Source: Himantopus leucocephalus (Eukaryota > Chordata > Aves > Charadriiformes > Recurvirostridae). Taken from it: a DNA stretch of 64,000 nucleotides. Position numbers and translations under genes: made by a program. This document shows positions 25,892 to 40,672 of this stretch, in pieces. Within the stretch, counting starts at the first letter, position 1, and every line of letters starts with the position of its first letter. The notes under the pieces are model-generated. The model was not told where the DNA came from, made no database searches, and saw only the letters and a list, made by a program, of their open reading frames with translations. The stretch lies in the NCBI GenBank assembly GCA_003993805.1, contig RSEF01000012.1, positions 4,595,411-4,659,410 of the forward strand. The letters are read 5' to 3'.

Positions 25892-27421
25892 CCTCTTACA
25901 TAGTGGATCTCCATTTCCCCTTGCAGTGATGATTTTCAATTTCAATCTATCAAGTCATATTCTGTTTCTTAGAGTAACTTCTGTGTTAGGTTTTTCAACC
26001 CATTCTTTGTATTATAATACTGAAATTAAGAGAGTATGCAATTCATTTTTATGTGCTCCTTGTGGCATTAAAGGTTGAGGTAATACTATAGCAATGCAAT
26101 GAATTGTTGCCACAAGATTAATATGTTTTGGTTTCAGACATAGGGAAATGCCAGGAACAGGTTTTTGAATAAAAAATAGCTAATTTCCAGTCAGAGTACA
26201 CAGGTGTGCTTTTTGATATGGAAAGCTAAAAAACCAAATAGCAGTGTTACATTTCCAAAAACTATGGTGATCTGTTCTTGTCCCTATGATCTCTGACAAA
26301 CCCTCAGAGGTTTGTCATTGAAAAAAATGATATTGTACATGTATAGTGTCGCACAAAGGCTTGTAAACCTGTCAGATTTGTACAATATCCATTAACCTCC
26401 GTAACACATCTATACAGAGAAACAGTTGCCACAGAGGGAAGACAGAAGAGACACTGGACAGAATATGAATTAGAACCGGATCTTTTAGAATCTCAAGATT
26501 TGGATTGCGTTAGTTTCTAATGTTACAGAAAGGCTGTGCTTTGTCTTTGAGAGTCACAGGAGAAAAACATTATGCTGCATTGGAAGAACAATGCCTGAGT
26601 GATGTAATTTTAAAAATCGTAAGCTGCTTTTGTTTTAAGTAGTGTACAGTATAACACAGCCTGAATGCTCCAGGATCTAGGGACTATGGTAATGCATGTG
26701 ATAATAACTGTAATGATTGCCAATACTTGGTTTTCGTGATGCAGATGCAATCCTCTGATTGCGGCAGCAATTTGGGGAGAGGGCATTCTCCACGATGTTA
26801 ATGGTCCATGCTATAAGAAATAGTCTTTTTCAAATTGAGTTGAAAATACAGCTGATACAACCCAGATTTGAAGAACGTGTTATGAATAACAACAGAGCGC
26901 AAGAATGCAAAAATCAGTAGGGCTCAAACTCTCCACAGGTCCTACAGCCCGCATTGCACAACACTACTGCATATTGTCACCAAACTGCAAATATATCTGT
27001 CTGTTCCTCTGCAGGTTTAATGAACACCCTACACATAACAGTTACTTCCACCACATCAGCACTTTTACACACAGAATGACTAATTTACAAATTATCTAAA
27101 CTTCATCTTCGAAATGAATTTTTATTTCTATGGAATAGAAATTGTGTTCATTCACCCATTCTGGATCCCCTTGGCATAGATTAAAATACAGCTGTAAAAG
27201 ACATATGACATTAGAAAGGAATCTCATTAACATAATTTTCTTCAGTCCTCTACCACCATGAAAATAGCAGATTATCACTTGAAACATTCTCTTCAAGCTT
27301 CGATAATTCCCAGAAAACTGCTGAGTTTTGAAGCAATCCCTTATATTTTATTCTCATCAAAAGGGAGAATCATTTCTAAGAATTGCTTTTGTTGTCTGAC
27401 AATTTTTTTTTTCCTCTTACC

Positions 27422-27457
27422 TGTTTTTTGTTGTTTTGTTTTGTTTTTTTCTTTTTA
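27422..27457. repeat. T/G-rich low-complexity tract
   Basis: Repeated TTGTTGTTTTG and long T runs; same class as the other T/G tracts. Confidence 0.8.
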
Positions 27458-30400
27458 AACTGCTGTGGGTGGCATTTTTGGTTTTGGCAGCTGGATTATA
27501 AAAATAAAACAATGAAGAATTCGACCATTAGATTATGCACCTATTCAGGAGGTTTGGGGGGGGTTGTTTGTTTTTAAAAAAAAAAAAATCAAGCAAACCA
27601 TGTTTAATAGCAGTGCAGATGGTGATATAAATTTCTTTGATTTTTTTTTTTCTTGTTGGGGGATTCTTTTTTTTCCATTTGGCTTAAATACGGCTGCAGG
27701 AAAGCTTGATAATAGTTTAATGACTGAGTAATATATTTTTAAATCTTTAGCAATAATACTTAAAACTTTTCTCCACAAAAATTCATTAAATTCTCCATCT
27801 TGAGGATAGGAAAGACAAACAACCAAGTAAGTTCATCACATCATTCTTATTTTTACATTGAGATGAAAGACTAGTCTCTTTCATATCCAGCAATTCCTGT
27901 ATATGACTCACAATCTTATGCAGGAGCACTGGATCTGCCGGTAGCATAGATAAGCATAGTACACATCACAAACGCTTCTCCAGAGGAGGGAATTCTGTTA
28001 CTCCTCCAGTAAATGCATAGAACAAATGACAGAAGAACAGTCAGAGGCATGACAAGGAGGATGGACAGAGACGTTTGGGAAGCTGCAAGTTGTGGAGGCA
28101 ACGGATCTTTGTCAAGGTGATGAATTCTTTACTGGCTTGCACAATGTACAGGACCCAAGACTTGTAAATTGGGTTCCTATAGGCAGAATTTTGTGCCCCA
28201 GGTACAAAAATGCCATATTTCTACATATCATATAAATGGAGCTATAAGCTCAGAGTAGAAATCCTTCTGATCCCTTTCAAAGTAGGGGAGTAACATACAC
28301 TCCAGCCGGTCTAAATTAATTTCTAATCATTTAAACAGACTGGCTCTCTTCTGATCATCTTTTCATTGTATTTTCTTACCATATTTTTAAATGCAGACCT
28401 TCAAATCTGCCTACCATTTTGGAGATTGTCAAAGCTTCATTTAATAGCTACAATTCTGATTTCACACCTCTAAAAAAGCAGTAAGGTTGCTCTGTAGAAT
28501 AGTTGGCTGAAACCATTGTGACAAGGAAGCAGAGGGACAATACAGCTTCTTTCTAGTGGAAAACTCAATAGGATACTTATTTGTCTCTTGAGCGATAGAG
28601 TCCATGTGAAAATTTAGGATAACAAATTGTTCGGCTGCTAGCATACAGCTTAAAGTTGAAGCTCTAAAAATGCAGTGCAATGTTCATCCAGAAAAAGGCC
28701 TGAATTGGCAACATTTAGTCCTAGGACTTGAAATGTCATTGAGAAGCCTGCCATCAGTGTAGGTGGTGAGTACATGGATTGGCTGTAGATGGTGAGACGA
28801 AAAATTCTAGCAGAGGCTGTCAACCAGATAATAATGACTTTAAAGAAAAACTGACAACTGATCAATTTACTTGGCCCACGACTTCCAAATCAGGAGCAGC
28901 AGAGAGCTTCAAGGTCAATAAAGTTCCAAGAGTTTGTCAAAATTGTGTCAGAATTTGAATCTGTCCTTACAATAGCAAAAATGTCTGTGGGGAAGATGGA
29001 AACTGAACACTATTAAGCTCTGCAGAGTACACTTCCTTGACTACAGGAATGGATTAAATGATAATTCTAGCTAGCTGACTGACTACTAAGCAGGATCACC
29101 TCTATTTCTAGAACAATAATGGGTAACATAATGGAGTGCTACTACCGAAGGGAACTGGATAGAAAGAACCCTTCCTATTTTAAGATGGCATTTGGACTAT
29201 CTTTTCCTGTCTTAGTGAAAGCCCATCTGCCAGAGATTTAGGAGACTAAGATTTAGGGGATAAACTTTAGAGGTCTACCTTTTCCTTATGCCTTGGATCA
29301 ATGAAATACAGAGAAATGCCTTGGCCCAACTAAGAAAATATGAGACCAGACCTACTTCAAAAAAAGTTAGGCAATACTTCTACCTGTCCCCTCCCCTAGC
29401 TCCCATTAGAAACAGCTATGTTTTCTTAAATGTGATTGTAATATGATGGTGACTTACAATTTTTAAGATTGGGGGTGAATGTTAAAATTCAAATGATAGT
29501 TATAGACAACCAAAATAGTCAGGTTGGATTTTACCATGTAACTATGTAATAAATGCAAGGAAAGGTGTGTAGGAAACTAACTGTAGAAAATCCCTTTGGA
29601 TAAACAAATCATTTGGAAAGGAGCTGTTTTGCTATAAAAATATCATCTAGGGATAGAAATTCTAATAGCAGCAGTGATAGCTAAAGAAGTGACTGAAATC
29701 TGGTTTGAGACCCAACACCTCAGGTGATCCTTAACCAGCAAAACTCTCACGGCTCTGAAGGAGAGAGACTTAGAGTTGCTTAGCATCTTTGAAAAGCTGA
29801 AAATAATGAGACGGGGAACTATGGTCACAAACTGTATCAGTGGATGTGGTAAATGTTGGTATACAAAAAGCCTATTACTAGATTTGTTCCAGCTGTGGGT
29901 TTAAATATGGGACAAGTACAGCAGCTGAGGAGATAATCTGGTTTGGGACAGTCTCTGAATCCAAAACCGACTTATGTTGGTTCTGAGGGAAACTACAGAA
30001 AATTGGGAAGAGGGCTGGGCAAGCCTTTGGGGATATTACATCAAAGAATAAACACTATTAAAATTGCCTCACTCGCAGTATGTGTCAAGAGAAGGGGGTG
30101 GGGGGACAAGCATGATCTAATTATGTAGACGTTATACAAAACTGCTTGAACTAATGATGAAAGTCCTTACTCATTGCTGCAATAGGTGATACCTGGACAT
30201 TGCAGCAGGCTCAAACTGTTTTCAACCCTAAATTTTAACAGTGGATACCTTAAAGTGGAGTTGCATCCAAAGGACCACAAGAGTTGCTTTTATAGCAAGA
30301 CAAGGCCTGAGGCAATTTAAAGTGATGATTATCTGTCAGGTTGAGACACTCACTTGCAGGGTGCTGCACAATATGTCACATTCAGACTGTTTTCCCCAGA

Positions 30401-30730
30401 TAATGTGCTGGTACATGCTGAAAAGCTTTAAACAGGAACTGATATATTTAAAGCATTAAAAGATTATGGCTGCCCCTCTGCATTCAATGTTGACTCATAA
30501 AAAGGGAGTTTTCCTTGGACAAGTTCATAAGCCGATGACTTTGAATTGTTAAGGGGTAAAACTGGTGAAGCCTTGTTGAAATCTGTGGAAGTGTGTCCAT
30601 GAATATGAACTGCAGGGATAGAGAAGTTTGACGAGTATGCATGCAAATACAGAGGTCTGGTATTATTTGCAGGATTAGATTGTGAGCATACACATCCATG
30701 TGAACAGATGATTCAGAAGCAGTCATTCGA

Positions 30731-30757
30731 GGGGGGTGGGAAGCGGGGTGGAGGGGG
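30731..30757 (+). other. G-quadruplex-forming motif
   Basis: Four G runs of at least three: 30731-30736, 30738-30740, 30745-30748 and 30753-30757, with loops of 1, 4 and 4 bases. This satisfies the canonical G3+N1-7 pattern. On the plus strand it would be in the SLC6A11 transcript if intron 1 spans this point. Confidence 0.8.
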
Positions 30758-31917
30758 TACAAAGAAAACAAAATGAAGTTCAAGCTAACAGGAAAGAGAT
30801 CAAGATGTTGGACTAGGAATATTGCCTGCTGTTTGTTTCCTAATAGCCTTAGGAAAACAAAGATGATGATAGATAAAGAGGACAGTATCAAAGAATTTCT
30901 ATAAATATTTTATTCCCTTTCTGAAAGGGTTAGACCACAGGCTAACTCTTCTATCCCTTTTAAGGCAGAGTATATATACTTTCAGTGTGATCACGTCTTT
31001 CATTGTTGCATATATTTATGTGACGTGATTCTCTGTGAAGGCTACAGTTAAGAATAAAAAGTTCAGATATGCTCACTACTTCATACGACTTACTCATAAA
31101 ACCTGATATGCTCTAACCTTGCGAGTTTAACATTAGAATTAAGAGATTAGATCAGTTTCATTCTGAGTTATTCCAAGAGATAACTTGAAATTGATATTTC
31201 AGTGCTCGGATTAGCCACATAGTGTCACCCTAGACCATCAAAAAGTCTAATAAAAGGCATTCTGCCTAATCACTAGCTTTGAGAAGTTGTACTGGAAATA
31301 GTCTGGAGAAATGTTACTACTTCTAAATAAATTAACAAGCTTCTTAGGAGAATCTATTTCATTTTGTATGACACATCTATAGCCAGAATCGAGCTGTCTT
31401 CAGGTGTTCCTGAAATTTTGGACAAGAGCCATCTCTGCAATGCTTTATGTTAATTGTCATCAGCAAAGTGCATTTTGGTAGTTGCTTTCTGCTTGAGATC
31501 TTGGCCTTTATACTTGTCATATTTAAAGAGGTAGTGTTCTGGATTTCTAGTGGTTACATGTCAAAAGCATGTTTTTCCAAACTTTAGAAACATAATTTAG
31601 TTTCTGAAGGCATATATGTGTTTCAGAAAAAGCATAAGTGTTTAGGTTTATTCCGCTAAGTTACTCTAGTGATGCTTCAAAAGAGGTCGCAAAGCAAAAC
31701 CTCATATTTGACTTTCTTATCCTTGGGTTCTGAAAGCATTTGGAATAGAAACTGATTTGTATTCCTGTGCTTACATTTGACTTACATATGACTGTCATTT
31801 CAAATGAAGTTCTTAATGTCCAGATTTAGATTATACGGAAGTCTTGAAGGAACGACCATTTTTAAAACATAATTTTTTTTAAAAACTGTAAAGCAAACTT
31901 ATAAATCATGTTTGAGA

Positions 31918-31992
31918 TCATAGATTTAATCTGGTTTGAGATGGTTTGGGTTAGAAGGGTCCTTAAACATCGTCCAGTTCCAACCCCCAAGA
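31918..31992 (-). mobile_element. CR1 LINE 3'-end fragment, reverse orientation
   Basis: TCATAGATTTAATCTGG followed by GAGATGGTTTGGGTTAGAAG, GGTCCTTAAACATCGTCC and AGTTCCAACCCCC matches the reverse complement of the avian CR1 3' untranslated end. The CR1 3' end lies at the left edge, and the element is strongly 5'-truncated. No coding part is present. Confidence 0.85.
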
Positions 31993-33442
31993 AAAGCTCT
32001 AAATCCAAAATACCAGAAAAGTTTCCCCCAAAACTGTAGTGGCATTAAAATCCAGTAGCAGACAGAAGGTTATGGACATCTGGATGTGGAGAGAATTGAG
32101 ATTCAAAGCCTATCCTTACTCTCCAAAGTACATGAATTATTAAAATTACTAATAAGGTATACTAATTATAAAAAGTAATAGAGACTCATAGTTAAGGCAA
32201 CTAGTACATAACAGATAACACCTAAGGCACTCTTGATAGCAATACCTGATGGCAAACAATTAATCACCAGATATATTTAAGATGGTGTTTTTGACCACAT
32301 TTCATTTATGACCTGTTGCATCTGCTAAATTAATGAGAAGATTAAAACTATCATAATAGTCTAGCAAAGAGACGGACAGGAGCAAATTTCAATGCTTAAG
32401 GACTCCAGCCAACCACAGTAAGAAAATCAGAATGTTTTTAGTAATGGGGGAACTCTAGAACTGAGATTTTCCTGGATCCTGTTTCCCCACTATGTGTGAT
32501 CACACACACTGACACATTTCAAGTCTACTGGTTTCCTACTACAGTGATTGTACTGGATAACAAAAGCTCCAATTGGTAACTTCTCCCAGAGTGACATGAA
32601 TCTCCTGATGAAAAATACTTGATATTAAAGTCTTGGTGTTTTATGCTGCAGGGCCCCATTCAAAGCTGTTACTCATTACCAGGATACAAAATGAAGTGAC
32701 AATTTAGAAGTGAATATAAGAAGAGTTCACTAAGCTTCAGCTTATATTTTGGACAAGTTCTATCTTTTGATAGACAGTGCTATATTAAAATAAATTAGTT
32801 AAGATTAAATCTGACTCAGGGGTTCCAAATTATGGGTAATGACAGATGTGTAGCTTGCTTTCTCAAAATATTTCCCAGTAGTCTTATAAAATCTGGATTT
32901 AGCTAAACGTTCCTTAATTATTGGCTCTATGCTCAAGGAAATAAAACAGTGAATTGGTTCAACCAATTTGGGTGAAATTAGAGAAAGCTCTGTTAACCTG
33001 TTTATTCATTTTTACAAATGTTAGTGAAACGATGCCACAGAGATATGAAGTCCCCTTTATCTTGATATTTTGGGCTGCTTTCCCTTTGAAAGAGATTGAC
33101 AGTGATGATAGCTAGAATTTAAATAAACTTCTTTTTCTTCTTTCAGCAATAAAACCACTCTCTTCATTAATAAACAATCATGTTACCGTGTTTACACTAC
33201 CAGTTCTGTTATAATTGGTCCTAACAAAGTGCAAGAGATGATAAAGCCAAGCAGCAGCAAAATAGCCAGCTGCTGGTCTCCAAACAAAAACGAAACGATA
33301 ATTTTTAGTGTGTCCCAGAGGTTCCAAAATTAGTTGATCAAAAGCCTGCTGCAAAATTCAGATTTAATTTGTGCTATATCTTTTTCTTTGGGGACTAGCC
33401 TGTGGAAGCAGATGAAAGAGGAATGTAAGGATTTTGCAAGCT

Positions 33443-33494
33443 GGTTTGTTTGGTTTTGTTTAGTGGGTTTGGGATTTTTGTTTTGGTTTTTTTT
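33443..33494. repeat. T/G-rich low-complexity tract
   Basis: GGTTTGTTTGGTTTTGTTTA-type sequence followed by T runs with isolated G. Confidence 0.8.
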
Positions 33495-36400
33495 GAGGTA
33501 TTGGATTATTTTCTTTCCTCAGATGGGGTATTTTTGGTGGGGGGGAAAAAAAAAAAGCTGTGCGTATATTGAGTTTGTAAGGGCAAAGGCAAAAGACCAG
33601 TCAATGATAGTTAACTGCACCACTGATGCCTATACCACAACAAGATAGTCTTGAAGTCTGTTGACATGGAGTTCAACTCTGAAAAACATACTTTGAAAAC
33701 TAGAAATGCTGCAAATAACCATGAAAAGCTTCTTATCTTCCTCTATTTGCTGTCAATCCCACCACTGTCTTGTTATCTCTGAAGCGCCTGCTCCGTTTCC
33801 ATTCTCCACTCTTGCCTGAGGAGCCTCATTTTTCACCATGGCTCACCTCAGAACTCACAGCTCCTCTTTGCCTCCACGCCTCTCTTCAGCACTTGGTTGC
33901 TTCCTGAACTTCACACCAGGCCCTTTTTTTCAGGGACTGGGCTGGGCTGCTGTTGAAAATGACTCTTAAATTTAAAAGTCCTTTGGTTAAGTCGTAACCG
34001 CACTGAGATTGCTGGGAATAATGTGTGCAAAGTCTGAAAAGCAGGCTGAGAGAGCTGTGGGGATCTGGCTTGTCCCCAGAAATTGTGCCCTCACTACGTT
34101 TGCCTCCTGAATGCAGGAACTTCCATCATAGTATATCCTTACATTCTTCCAATCTATAGATTCTAAATAAATAAATACAATTGCAATTACATAGGACCTA
34201 AATCATTATGGGTTGGCCAGCATCTGAAATTTTATGGCCTAGATACAGCAATGAGCAGGCTATTGAGCTCACCTGAAAACTAATTAACACTCGTAAAATG
34301 TGAAGCATGGAGGGAAACTGGAGCACATGGATTTCTAATACCTAGAGGCATTCATGTCCTGAAGACCATTCAGCAGCTCAGAAATCCCACACAAGATTAA
34401 GATTTAAGATGTCACTACAAGTGTCATATGCAAGGAATTAGTATCGTTTGCTACCAGAATTTGAGTTTCAAATAGCATTAAATCAGTATCTTGTATAAAT
34501 TAGACCTATACTCACAGTATTTGGTAGGAGTGCTATTGCTTACAAAGGAAGATTTCAGGATGTGCTTTGGTTAAATAAAGGAACTAGCTTTGGTAATAGT
34601 TATCTCTCTAAGATTTTGTCACTGTTCATTCTGACAAATTTAATTATATACTATAAATGTCTATTTATTTTTATTTTCCTATATTTCAGTCTCCAAACAA
34701 CAAGTACAACAGTTTTTAGCTTTCCTGTTCACTCCCTCTTATTATCTGTTGGCCTTTCCTAAATTGCTGGAGTGCTCAACCTACTGTCTTCAGGTTGATT
34801 TGTATTGGCTCTTTTGCAGCCTGTCCAGACAAGCAGGCTGAGCAGCCCTGATCTGTAATTAATATACACACCAAGAAGGGTAATTTAGTAAAAACATATA
34901 AGAAAAACCTCACTACTGGGAGAAAATTCTGAATAAAAGGAGGAGTCTCAAACTTACTTTTCCTAAATAGCTGGAACTGCAAAAATGAATCTTTTTGTAT
35001 GAACAGTAAAACATTATCCTCCTATTTATTTATTTAGTTTTATTTCAAAATGAAGCCTCTTTCTAAGAAGTATTAGAGCAAAAGTTGCAAATAATGGAAG
35101 GAAAGCCTGAATATTATCTAGTATGATTAAAACATACCTTGAGAACATGTACACACATAAGAAGACAGAATAGCAACAATATGAAGAATAAAATATTCTA
35201 TAACTGTTTCTTTCACTATTCAATGAAAACAATGCAATCTGAGCATTTATATTCTTTTCTAGAATACAGCAGGACTAGCGCTTACAAGAGAACTAAACAG
35301 CTGGTGTCTTGCAGTATATTTGATTTGAGTGGGACTGGGAAGTATCCAAAGCCCCCATTTGGTGCTCTCCTGAGGCTTTCTGGTAATTCATCACCAGTTC
35401 TAGGCATCCTCATCACAGGCAATGTACAAGAGGAAATAAAGCAGAAAATCTGGAATATTTGGTGTTTGGCTTACTTGAAAGCTGCAAGTAGAACAGAAAA
35501 TATGTTTTTTAAAAAAAAAAAGTTTGGAATTTTTCCAAACAGGAAAATGCTGTAAGAAGGACTGAAGATGAGCAATGATTTTTTTTAAATGTATTTATGC
35601 TTAAGAAAAAAAGCATTAAACACACACGCATAAATGGATTAGCAGCTTTCTGGCAAGATCAATGTCCAGAAGTTGTAGACTTTTAAAGGGAACATTGCTT
35701 TGGAGCACTGTTTTCCTGCCATTTTGTCCATGCTTTTTTCTATGTTGTATAATTGATCCAGATTCAGTATACTTTTCAAAACTGGGTAGTCAACATAACA
35801 CTCAACGGGATAATCTTTTTGACAGAGCGTTTTTGCAAAACTAAAATGAGAATAGTTTGCTGGTGGTGATATTGCAAAGCTGGACTAATTCTTCTAAGTC
35901 TTCAGTACTGAGAAAGGAACAATTCAGTATTTAATGAAACTGATCAGAGCTCCTAAGTGCAGATATTATGTTTGGAATGTTTATTCTTGCAACAGTTATT
36001 TACTTGTTGCTTAATGAGGTTCATCTTTGATTACAGATACTCAGGATAGTGTTTTGTTCTTGCTGACTTTAAGTACAGTTAGCTGAACATTGGAAGGAAG
36101 CGACAAGACCAAACAAAATATATGTCCTAGAAGGAAGAGAACTTTAGATTTATCAAGTTCAGTCTTTATTGTGTTAGATCCATGCATAAGATATTCTAAA
36201 GGTAATAAAATATTTTTTAATATTACACTGTACACAGACAGGTGCTTAAATGTTAACGTTTAAGTTTTCCCCACAAAATCAGTTCTGAGCAGAAACACCT
36301 TATCCTAAAATCCCCCAGGTTTTCTGTGGAGTTATCAACCTGCAAGTATCTGTTTTTGAGTTTGTAAAGCAGGATAAAAGCTGTAAGAGGGTTTCAAACT

Positions 36401-39400
36401 TTGAAGAGTTTTCTGATTTCCATGCCACTGCATAAAACCATTTGTCTTTCAATTAAATCTTTAAGTGTGTAATATAAACGTAATTAGCAATGGTTATCTA
36501 TTTTTATTCTATTTTGAATTGCAAGAAATAGGAAAGAATTCATAGCAAAAGCCCATCAACCCTACCCTTCCTCGGGGATTAACCAATGAAAAGAGTATGC
36601 AACTCAAGACAAAGGGATGGACTCTGGCCTTGGGTTTGGTCTTAGAATGTTCTTAATCCCTGGAAAAACAACAGAAATTCCACCTGTTTACTTCCTTTCT
36701 AATGTGTAGTCTAATGAAACAACCTGTTGACAGTTTCAACTTGAAAAATTACTGTTAAGTTTTGGTTTTGCTTCATGTGAAGTTTTTTCAAGCATTTTGC
36801 CACTTGAATTTGGGGGTGTCTCTACGGCTAAGGCTCATTCTCACTTTCAGCCTCCAGTAAAAGCAGATGAATAAGGCTAGACTAGTATTTTTGTTTGTAA
36901 ATCTCCACCTCCACAGAGGTATTCTAATTCTGTGGGTGTTCCTTTGCTTATGAACAGAACATAGTAAAGTAAGAATTTCTCTGTAAAAGACTTGATAATC
37001 TTCATCACACAGGCTTTAAAATAGACAATGAACTGTTGAGGGATTCTTTTCTCCAAGTAGAAAGATACTTAACTAGATGTCCTACTTGGATCCTGATTGA
37101 AGCAAACATCTTTACTCAGAATGACAAATGAAGTGTGTGTTTAAAGTAAATTACATTCTTAAGTCCTGTGATTTATACATCCCTTCCTAAAGCACAGACA
37201 TAATTCTCCTCTTCCCTGACTGCTAGTTAATAGGGGCCGGTTAATATCGACTACAATATCCGTTTTCAAATTGGAGATAAGCCAGGAAGCATTTGCAGTC
37301 AAATGTGATATACAATAACAATGCCACTTATAAAAATGGAGATTCACTCTAAGCCTTGACAGATATTAACTTATTTAATAGTCTCTTGTGCAGTATTCAT
37401 TTTCCTTAGTGTAATAAAAAAAAGAAAGAATTTAAGGCTAAAGGCTACAAGTATTGAAAAATACAAACTAAATATGCCTACAAGTTGTGCAGTGTCTTGC
37501 TTGATTTTTAACATGCCAGAAGAAATTATGTTCCTTTTCATTAAGTGTGCAAACATAATCAGTTTAGCCTATTAAAATCCCTGCTGCTATAAAACACATT
37601 ACCAAGAAGTATTCTCCTGAAGACAAAAGGAAAGGGGGGAAAGAAAAGCAATTTCAGGGTCATTCAAAAACCCTTCTGATAGAACTAGGAAAAAACACAT
37701 CTCCTGTAAATCTAAACGGGTATTTTTTGGTATAGATGTTAAGCACAGAGCTAAACACTCTTCAGGTAGATATGGTACTACAACAGTAAGAGTATGTCAT
37801 CAGCCTGATTAATGAGTTCCAATCAAGTCTTGTCCATATATTGTAATGGGTTATTAGAAGTGTTCTAGTCATGGTAATTGTGTGCTTGTGAGGTTCCTTT
37901 AAGAGACATTCCTGATTTTACAGCTAAAATAGAAGTGAGTCTTCTTTACAGTATGTTACATACAAAGCGTCAACCCACCTTTTTTCAGTGTGGTCACCCA
38001 CTGTATGCTGTCCAAGTATTGTCGAGTTTGGTGAAACCCAGATGGCTTCGGTGAAGCTCAGGCTGAGCAGCAGTGAAACGGCTGGATTTTATCTGTCCCT
38101 TCACATGGAGATGCTAGGCTGTTTTTGCAAAGGAGGTGATTGCCCACTTCACTGATCATTCTGTTGCCAGTTTGAGATGAGTCCAAGGCCTGAAGATTTC
38201 GAATCTGTACCAATAATTTCTTTTTGCATTTAATTCTGAGTGCTAGCTATCCAATCTAGCTCTCCGCTCACTCATTAACACTTCTCTTATGGCTGAATTA
38301 GGAAAACAGAGTACGCTTTTCCTTTGGGGTTAACCTTACAGGAGAGTCAAGGCTACATCTAGATCTAAATATGTTCATTTAACTCCATTTCTCTCATAGT
38401 TATGGTAGCTAGTACACCTAATACTGGTACTTGCTGACCACATCTCCTGGTAATACCAAACCAGATTTTCTGTCAGATGATAGTGACTGTTAGGAGTATC
38501 TTACCTCTAGGGCCACACAAACAGCTATCAGAACTGCAGGCTATGCTTGCTGAACAAAAACATTGCTCAGGCAGAAACTTCTTTAAACCAAAACAGATAC
38601 ATTGAGAAGGAAGGTGTGGCAAAAGGCATCCTAGCTTCTGTCTAGCTCTGCACAGAAAAAATCCTAGTTGTTTGGTTACATCCTACTTCCATCTTGGTCT
38701 TGGTGCTTTGGTGACCTGAATATTTGTTTCCAGATCTAAGCATATCCTCTGTTAAAAAGAGTCAGTGCCTGGATATCTCGGAGCCCTCCTGCAAATGCTC
38801 CTAACAATAGAAGTTATAAAATATCTATATTTGTCTCTTTTCAGATTTACAGACTTGTTAAGGTTTATTTGCACTTTCTGTTTATTTCTGTTTCAGTGGA
38901 TTTCTTCACCTTAATTACAACTTAATTTGTTAGTCTGTGGAGAATTAAATAATGTCATTTATTGCACTAGTGATGGTCACACAAAACAAAAAACCAAGCA
39001 TGCTGGAAACATGAAAAGCCACAGTCCACAGCTTAGAATAACTCAATAGGCAACTTACCCAACTTAATTACTGCAACACTACAATCTTATTTAAATAAGA
39101 TTTAACACCATAAAAATTACCCTTTGGGTTAGACTCCAGGCCTGAAGACTTTACAGCTGCTTAGTTAGTGGTTAGCTTATTAGCAAATGGGGAAAGAGTA
39201 TCCTTCAAGAATATCCTTATTGTTGTACTGAAACACTTTCTGTAGCTTCTGTAAATCTTTTCTTCTTTATTTTAGCAATCCATACTAACTGATAGATAAA
39301 AGCAACATTTCCTTCAGGTGTGCCGTCCTTTATCAATTCAACATTAGCACATTGCTACCCTAGGTGCAATATCTAGGTGATCTAGACACGTTTGCTGGAA

Positions 39401-39810
39401 GCAGCTGCTGTTGAAAGCAGAAGAATTTGAATAGTCACACTCTGATTTATTTTTTTTAAGTGACAAATCAGCCATAATGCAAATTATCCCTTCAAAGAAT
39501 GCAAAGAATCAAAGTAAAAGCACCATCTAGGGACAGCAATTGTATAACATCTTTACTCACTTGTAAACTGGGGCAATTCCATCCTAAATATAATTAAATT
39601 GACTGTGCTATATATTTGTTGTAGTTAATTTCAGCATAGATTTATAATCCCTTCTACTATTCTTATGTTAAGAATTATATATTTGTAAATACAAATCAAT
39701 GCCAATCAAGTGCAGCAAATTATTTCAGATTTATGTCTTTAAAAAATCCTCTGAGGACAAAAAAAATCCTGCAGTTCATGATGGGAGAGTATGTGCTCAG
39801 CATCACAGTT

Positions 39811-39824
39811 GTTTCCTTAGAAAC
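39811..39824. promoter_or_regulatory. RFX X-box-like palindrome
   Basis: GTTTCCTTAGAAAC has the two-half-site layout GTTNCC/NGNAAC of RFX-factor X-boxes, with GTTTC and GAAAC as exact inverse arms. It lies in non-coding sequence with no visible promoter nearby. Occupancy is inference only. Confidence 0.35.
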
Positions 39825-40626
39825 AAGGAATCACATGATGCACAATGCTAGTGGAGCATGCTCAATGCATAAATAAATCAGGCTAATTTTTCTTCTTTTG
39901 TTCTGAAATCTACCCCAGCTTTCCTGCTGTCAACTGCAGCACTGAGAGCTGCTTAATCTGCCTCATATGTGAAAAGCACAGTACAGGTGATTGGCAGTGT
40001 TGTGTACGGCTAGTGCTAAAATCTTGATTAACGTGGAACAAAACAACATGTGCTTTTTCCTGTGGGAAAATTCAGCCTCCCTGCATGTAGACTTTCAAAA
40101 GAAATATCAGCAAAATGAATTTCACCCAGTTAGAAGGGAAAAATTAGCCAAATGACAGATCATAGCAGTGAGCTATTATCTGTCAAAACAGATAAACTGC
40201 TTGTGAACTGTTTCTTTTTCCTTGTTTATAGCGTTGGCATTCTGACAGTATTTTTAAATGAAAGAAGAAAAAACCCAACGATTAGATGAGGAAATATAAA
40301 GTACTCAGTCTTTCCAGAATTTTTTTAGTATGTTTTTAGAAAGGAAATCACTGCTTTAAGATGGAAAAAGAATCTGATCTCTGTACTGCAGCTCCGTTGG
40401 TTGGCATTTGTACCTAACAGTGTGTCTTGAATACATGATGAGCTATTCACAAACTCCCACAGGCTGATAGAGTTTAAATCTGAATTTATTCAAGCCCATA
40501 CCCAATCTGATTTCCCTAAAGAATAAGACCTCTGTTGGAGCTCACTTGAATCACACTTGTTTTTCATTGCTAAACTAAGGCAGATGTTCTTGATGGTCCT
40601 TTAAAAAACAGACAAAGCTGGGACCC

Positions 40627-40672
40627 TATATATATATATATGGTTTTATATACATACATATATATACACACA
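40627..40672. repeat. (TA)n / (TACA)n microsatellite
   Basis: A TATATA run, a short interruption, then TACATACATATATATACACAC. AT dinucleotide and ACAT units dominate. Confidence 0.9.

Noticed and set aside
24862..25929. Long open frames of 355-367 codons on both strands
   Set aside because: They consist almost entirely of N; only the poly-A edge and a few codons are real.
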